From NCBI GenBank assembly GCA_002914805.1, contig JXTB01000510.1, positions 62,001 to 126,000 on the forward strand: DNA of 64,000 bases, read 5' to 3'. Positions 1 to 12,195 of this stretch are shown here, one piece after another (position 1 is the first letter of the stretch; the number at the start of each line of letters is the position of its first letter). Below the pieces are notes generated by a model. It had not been told where the DNA came from and did no database searches. It saw only the letters and a list, made by a program, of their open reading frames with translations. The position numbers and the translations under genes are program-made. This DNA comes from Parasponia andersonii. Taxonomy: Eukaryota; Streptophyta; Magnoliopsida; Rosales; Cannabaceae.

Positions 1-1032
1 TATGGTATACCACCGAGTTATAGTAATGTCTAAAATATTGTTTATGTTACGAAATGTTTTCTTATTTGTCCGTGCAAAACCAAGAAAACCGACTTGTAAA
101 CCATATACTGAGAGAGCTAGAGAGGAATGTCAAAACTCAAAACTATATTTTGTTGAAAATGTTTTGTTGAACTGCCACTTACTGAATGATATTATGCGTG
201 CGTCAGTGTTTAAAGACTTGCACCACTACGGTAGTTTATCTTTATTTTACGTCACAATAACTGTTTAGTTATTATGTACGAATGGGTGTACTTAAATGAA
301 AATTGTACGAAAATTGTGAAATATGTTATACGAGTGACGTTTGAAGTAAAAGTCTTGTTTAGTTCGCTTATTCGAACGAGTTTAGAGAAAGACATTTAAA
401 GGAAAACAAGTTATAATTGGAACGAGACATATTGATTCAAAAATACACAATTATTAATTTAAAAATATATAATTAATGTGACTGTTAAATTATTTAAATA
501 AAAAATTTAATTATTAAAATAAATACTCATTTTAAAAGATTATTTAAAGATTATTTGGATAAAAAAAATTAAAATTATTAAAACATATAATCATTCTAAT
601 GATGTTTTTATATGAATAGAATGAAATTCTTGTACCAAACAAGCCCAACCAAGTTGTAAGCTGGTTCCATTCCTTCCAAAAAAAATTAAAAAAGAAAAAA
701 AAAAGTTCCAAAAGACATGGATAGGAAAAAAAGAAACAAAAGTTGCAATTTCAAGTTGAATAGAATTGACCCCCCCTTTTCTCAGAATTCTTTTATTTAA
801 TTTCATTAGTTTTATTTATCATATCTATCGTAAAGTCATAAAGTAGAGAGTATAGACTCTTAATCATATTTTTAATAATTCAACGAAAAATAAAAATGAA
901 GCATTTGTTTTGAAATTCTTTGAATTATTTATCGTCACTCGTACTCTTCTTCTTCTTCTTCGTCGTCCCAACCAGTGTTGTTCCATTTCAGAGTCATTAG
1001 CTTTAGCTCCGTTCACGCAAAAGCTTCTCTGA
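1..1032. other. Upstream intergenic region with a dispersed AT-rich repeat
   Basis: No supported gene. A short open frame near the left edge (2-268) has no recognisable domain. Bases about 480-650 are very AT-rich and resemble a segment at about 9740-9925: both contain an AAATAAAYACTCATTTTAAAA-like core and end in ACCAAAYAAG, so they look like two copies of one small dispersed element. A CTT-rich tract at about 943-965 and the sequence after it probably form the promoter and 5' leader of the kinase gene starting at 1033. Confidence 0.5.
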
Positions 1033-4000
1033 ATGCATCACAGCACCATGACAACCCTAAATCCCAAATCTCCAAATCCCTTCTTCCACTATGGACCTCA
1101 AAACCCTAGCCTCATCTTCTCCATTTTCCCGCCAATTTCTCGCTCCCTTTCCATCTTCAACCGTGCCAAGTTAGGGGTCGGAATCTGTGTCCCCAAACAC
1201 ACCCCTAACCCTAATTCCACCTCCCTTAATGACTCCCTCCGCGATAGGAATGAGTCCAGGGGTGTTTGCCTCAAAGACAAAGACGTCGACGTGGCCACTC
1301 TTGGCAACCTCTGCGTCGATGTTGTGCTCAATGTTCCCAATTTGCCCCCACCCAAGAAGGAGGATCGTAAAGCTTACATGGACCGTTTAGCGGCGTCGTC
1401 GCCCGATAAGGTTGGGTTTTTGCTGAGATTTTTTTTTTTGTTATTTTTTCCCACTATTTTAGTAATCTTGCTCTGTTTGTATTGTAAGTCGTAAATTGTT
1501 GACGTATTGTTTGCGAAGTGAGCCAATAGAATGACCCATTTGAGTTTTTGTTGTTGTTGAGGGAAACCCTATTTGGGTTTTTGTCTATTGGAGTATGTAA
1601 TTTTTTGTTAAATGTATTTAGGAGAGGTTTATTAAATTGCTTTCTTGTCAGGTTATAATTTTTTGAGAAGCACCTATATATTTAGGATTTAGATAGATTT
1701 CTTGGCCTACCTATTTTACTGACATAAAGTGGCCAAAGGTCTTGCTGTTGCTTCTGATCCCCTTTGGCCATATCTGAAGTGTTAATTTACCTAACAAGAA
1801 CAGCGGACCATGTCTTCGAAGGTTCGTGATTGGTTCTTTGAAATAATGTGGGAAAACCTTTAGCTTGGTTGAAAGCACAAGAAACTCAATGATCTTATAA
1901 ATTTGAATCTTGATCTGGAGAAATTGCACGAAGCAAAAATATTGGCTTGAGGCACTGCCTCTTCTCTCTGAGCTCATGTTGACGGCAATAGCAATGGTGG
2001 TCAACGTCTCAGGAACACAATTGTGATAGTCATTGTATGTGAGTCTTTACGCTTTTGCTGACATTACAAAGTGTTGGCTTATCTTCTGTGAAATAAACCA
2101 TATACCAATATCTTTCCACTCTAATTCTAGAAGATCGTATGTGTATTGGTCTGCCGATATCTGTTAATGTTTGTTTTCATGATGTTATGTTGCTTTTTGG
2201 CTTGGTACAAAAACAGGTCAACATTCTTTGTTTCCCTTTGGTGTGGATAAATCATTAAATTTTTTGAGGCTTAATTATACTGTCCTATATTAGCAATACT
2301 GGGAAGCTGGTGGCAACTGCAATGTGGCAATAGCAGCAGCGAGACTGGGTTTACAGTGCATTGCAATTGGTCATGTGGGTAATGAAATATATGGAGGTTT
2401 CCTTCTTGATGTGCTTCATGATGAAGGAATTGGAATGGTTGGGATGAGCGTAGATAATGATTTTGTTGACAATTCTGCTGCCTCATATGAAACGCTTCTG
2501 TGCTGGGTTTTGGTGGATCCGCTGCAAAGACATGGCTTTTGCAGGTAGTTTTCAACATTTTAAACTTCTCTTTGTTTTTTTCCTTCAAAAATTTTTCAAG
2601 TTTTCAGCAGAAGCTCCAAGAACACTGTCCTTAGCAAGTGTTGTCCTTGTGTGATTTGTTTGATTGCGTACTTTTATTGTTTAAATTTTTTATAAAGATT
2701 GGTGATCTGAATAAATGTATTTGTCTATCAGTCGAGCTGATTTCAGTAAGGAGCCTGCTTTTAGTTGGTTGGGAAAATTATCTGGAGAAGTCAAAATGGC
2801 TATTAAAAAGTCAAAAATCCTTTTCTGCAATGGTTATGGCTTTGATGAGCTCTCACCTGGTCTAATAGTATCAGCATTAGAGCATGCTATTGAAGTTGGA
2901 ACAGCAATATTTTTTGATCCTGGGCCTCGCGGAAAGAGTCTTTCTGCTGGAACGCCAGAAGAACAGCAAGCACTTAATCAGTTTTTAATGAAGAGCGATG
3001 TCCTTCTTCTCACTTCTGATGAGGTTTTGGCTTAAACTTGTCATGGTTCTTGTGAATTTTATGGTCAATATGGAAATGATAAAGTTGGAGCAGCATTTGT
3101 TTGACTAGATTGGTCTGTGTTAGTTAAGCACGCTAGGGTCTGAAAGCCGAAGAGAGTAGATGTTGTTGCCCGTGTATCTTTAGGATTCTTTTATTTTTAT
3201 TTTTCATTTTTTCCCTAATTATAGTATTTAATAATGTTTAAATAAAATCAAGTTCTCTCCCAAAAATCCGGTATAGAATTTTGTTGCTACTTCTCTTATA
3301 ACTTTTTACCAATGTTCATGATTTTTCCAGGCTGAGACACTGACAGGCATAAAAAATCCAATACTAGCAGGGCAGCAGCTGCTCAGGCAAGCGGTGCGCA
3401 CAAAATGGGTGATTGTGAAAATGGGTTCAAAGGGTTCAATTCTCATAACTATATCAAGTATATCTTTTGTACCCGCATTCAAGGTATAATTTTAATTCAA
3501 ATTTTTTTAAGTGGAAATTCATTTTGAACTTGTTGATAAATGTCTTTGCACCAACATTAACTATGAGTTTGATTACACTGTCTTACCTTTTCTCATTAAC
3601 TATGAGTTTGATTACACTGTCTTACCTTTTCTTACATTTCAACCGGACCAGATTTTGAACTTGTTTGTTGCACCCATGTAGAAGCTTTTCTATGCTAATC
3701 ATATTCAAATTTATGATATACGCATGCTGTAGATATGCTTGTCTGTTATATTTTTGTTTCTGTTGTCCCTAAATGTTAAGTAAATATTACTGGAACAGGT
3801 ATTGGCAATGATAGAATTCATACTTATTATTCAGTTCTTAGGTTCTGCTATTTTAACCTTGGATTTCTTACCATATTTGTCTCTTTGCTAATATGAAATT
3901 GATTATATTTGATGCTATGGAATGTAACAGGTGGATGTTGTGGATACAGTTGGTTGCGGAGATAGTTTCGTAGCTGCTATTGCATTTGGTTTTATAAACA

Positions 4001-4326
4001 GTTTGCCAATGGTTAATACGTTAGCAATTGCAAATGCAGTTGGTGCTGCAACTGCTATGGGTTGCGGCGCAGGTAGGAATGTGGCAAGCTTGGAGAGAGT
4101 AATGCAACTTATGAGGGACTCAAATCTCATAGAAGATGAATCATCTTGGAATGAGTTGTTTGATGTAAGTTTGGATGCTCAGGAAGTTACAATTCTCTCA
4201 AAAATGGCCATAAACGGAATTAACAGTAGGCTGAATCATGTTTCCCTGCAAAGTGTTGTCTCCGAATTGCTTCCTATGTTTGAATCTGTAGAATTAAAGG
4301 GCAAAAGTTGCGTCTTGAAGGAGTAG
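1033..4326 (+). CDS. NARA5: NARA5-like chloroplast pfkB-family carbohydrate kinase
   Basis: Five exons with GT-AG junctions and matching phases: 1033-1410, 2294-2544, 2732-3023, 3331-3483, 3931-4326, giving 489 residues. The N-terminus is rich in Ser, Pro and basic residues, as in a plastid transit peptide. The family body starts near residue 87 (VATLGNLCVD). The first pfkB signature region follows residue 130 (GGNCNVAIAAARLG), and the second is at about 363-371 (DTVGCGDSF), with D369 as the predicted catalytic base. The usual GAGD anion hole reads GCGD. Sequence and length resemble Arabidopsis NARA5 (At4g27600), a chloroplast protein needed for normal Rubisco accumulation; its substrate is not established. 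The first Met is chosen because it precedes the transit-like region; a second Met lies six codons on. The symbol comes from recalled similarity, not a search. An ordinary fructokinase is unlikely given the transit-like leader and insertions. Confidence 0.88.
3556..3633 (+). repeat. 39-bp tandem duplication inside the last intron of the pfkB gene
   Basis: Two adjacent copies (3556-3594 and 3595-3633) share the core ATGAGTTTGATTACACTGTC and appear identical over nearly the whole unit. It lies in the intron between exons 4 and 5, so coding is unaffected. Confidence 0.85.
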
Positions 4327-6280
4327 ACTTAGGTAGATTTTTAGCAATGAAGTCTGGTATTCCAGCAACTACATATATTTTTTGGGTTTTATTAGCTTTG
4401 ATTGTTCAGTTAAGCCAAGAGATGAGGCCTGGCCAGGTGGGGATAATCAACACCTGTTGGATTCTTAAAGACGAGTCAGCATCAAACTTCTGGTGAGAGA
4501 AAGCGTTGGTTCAAGCTGGAAATAGTGATTTTGCTTAATTTTTTCAGCTGATAGTGTTGCTTTGGTTTTTTTCGAGCCATGCCAGAGAGCTTCTACGGAC
4601 TGGGCTCTGGCATGCAGTCTTTTCCAAGGTTTCAAGCTTCTTCTACATAAAGATGTTTCATTCTTTGCGCCATGACGACCCAAGGTTTCGAGCTGGTGCA
4701 ATCTATTATTCTTTGCATGAGCATTTTTGTCATAGGATGACTAGACCAGGAATGTTGTATGAAGGAAAATAGTTTACTCTGCATTCGGTTTCTGTTACTG
4801 CAAAACACAAAGATCGATGATATAGAGAGGCTTTGGAAATCGTCTTGATTCTTGAGATCACAAGCAATGCTAGGAAATCGTTTCATGCTATCTTGAAAAT
4901 CGTTGAAATACGATGGTTTTTATTTCTTTTAACCATTCCAGATAATGAAGAAAATGGCTTTTTATTCTGTTATTAACCTGATTGACCGTAATGCTTTCAA
5001 TAACATCATATGACCAACATAAATGTTTACAATTCATCTTTTAATCATTGGTGACAAAGACAATTGATAACATTTCATTCATTCTTTTTTTTTTAGGAAT
5101 TTTGATTCACTTATTCAATGTTGAATTACAATTTGTGTCAACTATTTTTTGTTTTTTGTGGATTAAAAGGGATATTAACTAAAACACAAATGTCTCAATT
5201 ACAATATAAGCACAAATATTTATAATTTCAAACTTTTTAAAAAATAAGATGGATTACAAATACAACAATATTAAGATAAAAAGGATCACAAACACAACAA
5301 TATTAAGAATTGTAGACTATTATAATTCTCAAAAATAAGAAGATAACAAGGATCACCAATAATAAAGTAGATTATGATTCTAACACCAAATGATATTTAC
5401 ACTCACCGAAAAGAAAATCTACTCATCCACATTACAAATGTGAATTAAACAAAATTCTCAAATTTAAAATTTAGTAAACAAAATTTAAAAAACACACACA
5501 AATGAAAGATCATATTATACAAAATCTATACAAATATATATTACAGATCTAATTCTAGACTTACTAAAAAATTAAAAGAAAAAAAGAAAAAAAATCCTAA
5601 TCCCCGAAAAAATCAAGGAGAATAGAAGAAGAGGAGGAGAATTGCAAAAAGTCAGCAAAGCACTCTCTTTCCGACCTATTACAACAATGATGATAAAGTT
5701 TTTATAGAATAAATAGAATAAAAACTATGATTTTTTACTCTAGTATAGGATATATAACATTCATATCAATTAATTAATTCATGACATCGTTCGATATATC
5801 AAAATGCTTTTTTATTTCATTATTCATATTTTTAAAATTTTAATTATTTATTAGTTGGACATAAATTATAACTTAGCCGGAAGGAATTTAGAAGAAAGTC
5901 GAAATTCATAAGCCTAACAATAACGACCTTTGCTAAAAAAAAAATAAAAAAAAAAAGAAAAGAAAAGAAAAGAAGTGAAAATCAAAATCCAAGTACACAT
6001 AATTTATTTTAAAAAATAAAAAATAAATAAATAAACGAAAAAGCAGTCCTTGGTAAGCTGATTTCCAGAGTAATTAAGTGAGAGTTTGAGGGCAATTTGG
6101 GAATTATGGAAATTTAAACAGAAGAGTGGAGGAAAGAGGATGACGCATATACCCTCGGGTTAACCCTAGGGCGTAGAGGTCCCGATTCAAATTTTCACGG
6201 CCCTCCTCTTCTCCCTCTACCCTCTCTCTTTTTCTTTCAGGTTTTTCCTCCTTACCCTTTATCATTTTCCCACCCGCCAA
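4327..6280. other. 3' flank of the kinase gene and AT-rich intergenic DNA
   Basis: The first few hundred bases are probably the 3' UTR of the kinase gene. The remainder is AT-rich with homopolymer and A/G-rich tracts (about 5935-5975). A degenerate direct repeat (core ACAACAATATTAAGA) occurs twice near 5262-5310. No coding potential recognised. Confidence 0.5.
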
Positions 6281-6283
6281 ACA

Positions 6284-6285
<2 letters not shown>

Positions 6286-6328
<43 letters not shown>
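6286..6328 (+). repeat. (CT)n microsatellite in the 5' leader of the MUSTANG-like gene
   Basis: About 43 bases of uninterrupted CT dinucleotides. It lies before two predicted 5' UTR introns: about 6355-6448, with a weaker donor, and 6501-6781, with donor GTAAGT and acceptor AACAG. CT tracts are common in plant 5' leaders and core promoters. Confidence 0.85.
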
Positions 6329-6332
<4 letters not shown>

Positions 6333-6861
6333 ATTGTTTTGTTTTGTTCAATCTGTAAAACCCTAATTAACGCTCGATAATCTTTATTGATTTTTATTAA
6401 AGCTTTCCCATTTCTAACTTTGTTTTGTTTTGGTCTTTTAATTGACAGGTTCTCTTTGTTCTTGACACTTTTGTTACTGGGAAACTCCTTTAAGCTCGCC
6501 GTAAGTTTGAAAATACCTCACTTTTGAAGATTGTTGTTTGTTTTCCATGAATTCAGACTAGTTGATTACGAACCCAAATTCTTCTTTGGTTTGAATCTTT
6601 GTTTTCTTAATGGAATGTCTTATGTTTGATTCATTAGTTTCTAATGGAAACTCTTCTAGACGTGATTGTTATGTGTTCAAATTGGAAAATTAAAAATTGA
6701 AATTATTTATTTTCTTGGCGGCAAACGGGCCATAATGGACGTACTTGCATTGCTCCTAAAACCTATTTCAATGTGAAACAGGGCTACTTGATACACTGCT
6801 TGGAAGAAATTTGTTAGCTGTAGGGGTATTTTGATTGAGTATTTTGGACTTGGGGTTTGTA

Positions 6862-9138
6862 ATGGCAAGCCATAATGTGATTTTGAGGCAAAATCATGAT
6901 TTATCATTTGGTTCAAATCAAAATCTGGGATTTGGGCATAATCAACATACGGCCCATGATCAGGATTTGGATTTAGCATATTCCCATGATGGCAATGAGA
7001 TTGATATAGTGCATGACCATGATCGTGGACTAGCTCTAGGCCAGATTCGTGAGGATGAAATGGATGTCAGACATACACATATTCAGAATCTTCAAGCCAA
7101 TGATTTAGAGGTGGAAAGAAGTAATGATTTTGAAGCAGATCAAGACCATACAGATGATGTTAATGACCATGGTGATGGACTTGGTCTCACTGTCGAGACT
7201 CATGAGCTGGGTTTATTGGATAATCATGAATTGGCTGTTGTAGAGGACCATGATTTTCATGGAAACTTAAGTTTATCTGTGGACCACATTCAGGAGATGA
7301 ATGTTGTTTCTGCATCAGATGCGGATCTTCAGCATTCGCAGATGATAATAAGTGCTCCTATTACTCAATCTGAAGCTTTAGTTCTGGTCCCTAATTACGA
7401 GCTGATTGTTGGGCAGGAGTTTTCTGATGTCCAGAGTTGTCGGAGGGCATTGAGAGATGCGGCAATTGCTCTTCGTTTTGAGATGCAGACAGTTAAGTCT
7501 GACAAGACTCGTTTCACTGCCAAATGTGCAAGTGATGGATGCCCTTGGAGAATTCATGCTGCAAAACTTCCTGGTGTTCCGACCTTCACAATTAGGACCA
7601 TCCATGATGAACACACTTGTGGTGGAATTGGCCATCTTGGTCATCAACAAGCCTCAGTACAGTGGGTTGCAGATTCTGTAGAACAACGTTTGAGGGAAAA
7701 TCCTGAATGTAAACCAAAGGAGATACTGGAAGAGATTCACCGCGTTCATGGGATCACATTATCATACAAGCAAGCATGGAGGGGAAAGGAGAGGTTCATG
7801 GCTGCTCTTCGTGGATCGTTTGAGGAAGATTATCGCTTACTGCCTCAGTATTGTGACCAGATCAGAAGGACAAATCCAGGAAGCATTGCACTTGTGTATG
7901 GAAATCCTGCTGATAACTGTTTCCAACGCCTGTTTGTTTCATTTCAAGCATCGATTTATGGGTTTCTGAAAGCATGTCGGCCTCTAATTGGACTTGATCG
8001 AACTCCTCTGAAAAGCAAGTACCTTGGCACTGTACTTTTTGCTACTGGTTTTGATGCCGATGGTGCTACATTTCCATTGGCTTTTGGGGTGGTTGATGAG
8101 GAGAACGATGATAACTGGATGTGGTTTCTGTCAGAGCTGCATGTCCTGCTTGAGATAAATGTGGAAAACATGCCAAGGCTTACGATTTTGTCTGATAGAC
8201 AACAGGGTATTGTAGATGGAGTAGAGGCAAAATTCCCGGCTGCTTTTCACGGGTTCTGTTTGAATTTCCTTAGTGATAGTTTTCAGAAAGAATTTAATAA
8301 TTCCGTGCTTATCAACCTTCTTTGGGAGGCTGCTTATGCCTTTACTGTCATGGAATTTGAAGCAAAAATTCTTGAGATTGAAGACATTTCACAGGAAGCT
8401 GCCTATTGGATTCGAAGGATCCCACCTTCCTTGTGGGCCACAGCATATTTTAAGGGAACTAGGCTTGGACATTTGACTTCTAATGCAGTCGAGTCTTTAA
8501 ATTCTTGGATTCTTGAAGCCGCTGGGCTTCCAATAATTCAAATGATGGAGTGTATCCGACGGCATCTGATGACTTGGTATAATGAGCGTCGTGAAATCAG
8601 CATGCAGTGGACAGGAACACTAGTTCCTTCTGCTGAAAAGCTTGTTTCGGATGCAATTAAGCGTGCCAGTTCTTGTCATGTGATTAAAGAAGATGATGCT
8701 AAATTTGGAGTTTTATCCCTTGAAGGAGAGCACGTTGTGGATATCCGCACTCGTTGCTGTACATGTTGTGGGTGGCAGCTCTGTGGGATGCCTTGCGCTC
8801 ATGCTGTGGCGGCTCTCCTCTCTTGTAGGCAAAATGTTCATCGCTTCACTGAAAGTTATTTCACCGTGGCAAATTATCGCAAGGCCTACTCACAATCAAT
8901 ACACCCGATCCCAGATAAAACCCTTTGGAAAGAGACGTCAATGGGATTGGAATCTCAGGATGAAGGTGGTAAAGATGCCGAGGTTATTATAAACCCGCCA
9001 AAGTCACTGAAGCCACCTGCACAGCCAAGGAAAAAGCGGATCCGCGCGGATGATGGAGGTCGGATGAAACGGGTTGTGCATTGCAGCCGCTGTAATCAGA
9101 CTGGGCATTTTCGGTCAACATGTACAGCGCCTATATAA
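6862..9138 (+). CDS. MUSTANG-like domesticated MULE transposase (MULE + SWIM + zinc knuckle)
   Basis: Intronless 758-residue protein. The start at 6862 (MASHNVILRQNHD) is chosen over an in-frame ATG nine codons upstream because it begins the repetitive leader typical of this family. Residues 1-150 are rich in His, Asp, Asn and Gly (repeated HNQ, HDQ, DHD). Residues about 178-260 form the MuDR-type DNA-binding region with paired Cys and His. The MULE transposase core spans about 370-550, with acidic candidates D379 (GLDRT), D445 (LSDRQ) and E544 (AVESLN). A SWIM finger follows (C633, C635, C645, H647), then a basic stretch and a CX2CX4HX4C knuckle at 741-754. No terminal inverted repeats were noticed around the gene and the frame is intact, which fits a domesticated gene of the MUSTANG group without a PB1 domain, known in Arabidopsis to affect growth and flowering. 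FAR1/FHY3 proteins share the fold but have a different N-terminus. It is probably a nuclear DNA-binding protein. Confidence 0.85.
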   Translation: MASHNVILRQNHDLSFGSNQNLGFGHNQHTAHDQDLDLAYSHDGNEIDIVHDHDRGLALGQIREDEMDVRHTHIQNLQANDLEVERSNDFEADQDHTDDVNDHGDGLGLTVETHELGLLDNHELAVVEDHDFHGNLSLSVDHIQEMNVVSASDADLQHSQMIISAPITQSEALVLVPNYELIVGQEFSDVQSCRRALRDAAIALRFEMQTVKSDKTRFTAKCASDGCPWRIHAAKLPGVPTFTIRTIHDEHTCGGIGHLGHQQASVQWVADSVEQRLRENPECKPKEILEEIHRVHGITLSYKQAWRGKERFMAALRGSFEEDYRLLPQYCDQIRRTNPGSIALVYGNPADNCFQRLFVSFQASIYGFLKACRPLIGLDRTPLKSKYLGTVLFATGFDADGATFPLAFGVVDEENDDNWMWFLSELHVLLEINVENMPRLTILSDRQQGIVDGVEAKFPAAFHGFCLNFLSDSFQKEFNNSVLINLLWEAAYAFTVMEFEAKILEIEDISQEAAYWIRRIPPSLWATAYFKGTRLGHLTSNAVESLNSWILEAAGLPIIQMMECIRRHLMTWYNERREISMQWTGTLVPSAEKLVSDAIKRASSCHVIKEDDAKFGVLSLEGEHVVDIRTRCCTCCGWQLCGMPCAHAVAALLSCRQNVHRFTESYFTVANYRKAYSQSIHPIPDKTLWKETSMGLESQDEGGKDAEVIINPPKSLKPPAQPRKKRIRADDGGRMKRVVHCSRCNQTGHFRSTCTAPI

Positions 9139-10000
9139 TTTGCGGACTATACAGTCTTATTCAATTATTTTCATTTGCTCCCCCCCCCCCCCAAAAAAAA
9201 ATTCACAGGCATCCTAACATCAAATTATCAATACACCTTACGCATTGATTCACATATTTTCATATCATTGTTTCAGGTCTTAAAAGTTCCGAGTCCTAGT
9301 TCATTTGTAGCCTTCTAGTGACCTTAATCCATTTTTTGAACTCACAGAACGAAGAGTATTCGCATTTCTATAGAAACTTTTCTGCTTTCAATCACAATGA
9401 CAGGTCTCTTCCGCCATCATATTGTGATGGTCTTATATCAAGTTTTCAAGCTTCATTCTCTCTAAGCAAAAGCTTAATCCTATGGCATTTGAACAGCTTT
9501 GGTTCAACTGATTGTGAACCCACTAAATTCTGCGCCTTCGGTTCCTCCTTTATGTTTTTCAAGTCTCTTGCACTAACATGATTGAAATATGAAAATAGAA
9601 CATGAGTTGTAAAAAAACTAGAGATATTTAAATAAAAAAATAATAAAATGAGTTGTAATTAAAATGAGAGTATAAAAATAGATTATTTAAAAATAATTTT
9701 TCTCCTTTATTATGTAAGACACAAAAAATTCATTCTAATGATTGATGTGATGGATTCATTGATTTGTTTGATATATCATTTGAATGAAAAAAATTGAATT
9801 GTTGAAATAAACACTCATTTTAAAATATTATTTGAATAGAAAAATTAGAATTATTGAAACAAATACTTATTCAAATTAGTTTTCAATTTCAATAGAATAA
9901 AATGATTGAACCAAATAAGTCCATTGTTTATAAAAAAGCTCTTTTGACTTAATAGTCTTAAATTATGAATTATAAACACATTTGATTTGCGTAGAGATGA
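9139..10000. other. 3' flank of the MUSTANG-like gene, homopolymer run and dispersed repeat
   Basis: A run of about 13 C followed by 8 A sits at 9180-9200 in the probable 3' UTR. At about 9740-9925 is an AT-rich segment related to that at about 480-650 (core AAATAAACACTCATTTTAAAA, ending ACCAAATAAG), so the two nearby genes are flanked by copies of one small repeat. No gene seen. Confidence 0.5.
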
Positions 10001-12192
10001 TGTGTAAAAACCCGGATTTTGGGAGGATAATTTGGACATTTTACCAATTTTTCGAATATAATATTGGAAGGATTAATTTGCAAAAGTTTTGTGCAGAATG
10101 ACTAAATTGTAATTTTTGGAGGACTGATTTGAAAGAAATTTGAAATTTTGTAGACTTATGTATAATTTTTGAAAAATTGCACAGCTCTATAAGACAGGGC
10201 CACGTGCCCTGTCCTTTTTCTTTCTCTCTCTCTTCTCTCTCTTCCCCCCTGATCTCTCTCTCTCTCTCGGATCTCTCTCCGCCCGTCGATGTCAGACCGC
10301 CACAGGAGCCGCCGCCGCCGTCGTCCGCCCGCGCAACCGACCGGCAAAGCCTCCCCGTGCGACGCCGAAGCCGCACCGCCCGTCCCCAGTCGCCGCCGTC
10401 GCCTGCAACGCCGAAAAAGCTCCAAGAGGCCGAATCGGATTTTTGGCCGTCGGCGACGATTCCGGCCACCATTCGACCTCCAACCGGTCCCGTTGGATTC
10501 GTCTCGTCGCAAGGATCATCAAGGTATATATATCTCAACCCCATTTTGCCCGGATTGAAAGTTGTTATTTTTGGGTATTTCGAGTTTATAGTTATTGTTT
10601 TTGATTCAGCCGTTGGATTGTGTTTTTGACCTCATTTTTGGATTATACTCGGAAAATGGAGAAGTTTGATACATATATTGCCTATGTTTGGTGACCGGCA
10701 CGGAAATCGAGATCGGACGGTCGAGATTTGTCTCGATTTGCATGCCAACGGCCCGGTGTGGGCCCGAACCCGAATTGGACAAGTTATATGTCTAACCTAG
10801 CTATTTTGGGTGCTAGGAATTCAGCGAAGAGGTCCGTTTGTGGAATTGAAGCTCCGGTGAGAAGTTGGTTTTTCGCAAGAAGACGATCGAGAGCTTGGAA
10901 TTGATTTCCGACCCTCCGGACAATCGTCAACAATTCCTTGAGGATTCAATAGCGTGGTATTACTATTCGAGCTAGGTAGGGGCTCAATTACCTTTGTTTT
11001 ATATCGTTTTCGAATAAAACTTATTTTCTACAACATATGAAAACGAATGTGGTTTTTGGTTTTCTTGAACATCTATGATGGGAATTGATTGTATAATGTA
11101 TACATATTGTATTGCTCTGGGAATTTTCTGAGTGCAGGTTATTTTGGATATATTAAAAATAGGGCCGTTATGTTGCCCTTTTTTTCTATAAAAGCCTAGT
11201 ATGCTGATTTTACCGAAAAATTGGAGCATGATTATTTTCACACTTCAGTTCTGTATTACACGTGTCATAGGATCATACATGAGCACTGTGTTAGCATCAT
11301 GGGTTTATAGAGTGGCGCTGTGTGCCCCACCATCGGTGTAGAGTCGATAAACCCGCGCGGGGTTTTGTTACTTCTGATTACTTCTCTATTTGGCAAGTAT
11401 AGGCAATTCGGTTGCCCCTCCAAGTGGTAGGCGACACATGGGTGTCCCCTACGGGTATGAGTTTAGATATCAGGCAGGCTGTTAGGCATACTTAGTGCCA
11501 TCATCCTGGATTTTCATAGATGAGAGTTTATGGGTATGAGTTGATTTATGTCATGTGCATATGGATTGAATGGTTTTGATTACACTGTTTTTATATATAT
11601 ATATGGATTTCCGGTTTAGATTATATATATATATATATATGTATGTTTTGGACTAAACTAACCATGCAGGAATTCTCCATCACTATAATATTTTCAACCG
11701 GGTAATTATTTTTCCTACTGGGCATTTTATGCTCACCTCCCTACCTTCTTCCTCAGGTTGTGTCCAGTGCGATCTCAGTGATCAAGAGGAGTAAGAGGTC
11801 ATCTTGATTGCAATTCATCTCTTGGTAATGCTAGAAGCTTGTCGTCTTAGTTTTTGGATTGTTTGGGCTTTGTATTAGTATTGAACCAAGATTTACTGCT
11901 TTCTATTTTGTCTGTGAATCTATGTATGCCATTGTGGGATTTGAATTTCGTTGTGGATGATGATGTTGCTTGGAATTATATTTAATTTCGCGTTTTTAAA
12001 TAATTATTCGATCTATGTTTAATGGTGTATACGAACTGTGAGAGTGGTTCATTGGATGAAATTTAAATTATTTTATTTAAATTGACCGTTTTATAGAAAA
12101 CTAGAACTTTTAATACTTTTCAAATAAATCAAGGAATTTTTCATCTTTGTGAAATTCACCTTCTGTCATTGGCTGGATTTTGGGTCGTGACA
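10001..12192 (+). mobile_element. Long LTR of a truncated Ty3/gypsy retrotransposon
   Basis: The segment begins TGTGTAAAAACCC and ends GGGTCGTGACA, so the ends are TG...CA with a short imperfect inverted repeat. Its composition differs from the surroundings: a GC-rich, CT-rich block at about 10200-10520 and a GC-rich middle around 11280-11480. About 3 bases after the end lies a degenerate initiator-Met tRNA primer-binding site, so this is read as a 5' LTR of about 2.2 kb. LTRs ending in GGGTCGTGACA before such a site are familiar from plant Ty3/gypsy chromoviruses of the Tekay type (recalled). No gag or pol follows, so the body is deleted. Overlapping open frames in both strands at 10041-10629 come from the GC-rich block and look non-coding. 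Confidence 0.65.
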
Positions 12193-12195
12193 CGA

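Noticed and set aside
2..268. 88-codon open frame at the left edge
   Set aside because: No recognisable domain and atypical composition; it could be a transposon trace but cannot be supported.
10041..10629. Overlapping open frames on both strands in a GC-rich block
   Set aside because: They fall inside the LTR, are rich in low-complexity Ser/Pro/Arg sequence and lack any domain. CT tracts explain the open frames.
10001..12192. Solo LTR with a target-site duplication (GATG near both ends)
   Set aside because: The short match is imperfect, and a primer-binding site follows the right end, which favours a truncated 5' LTR over a solo LTR.
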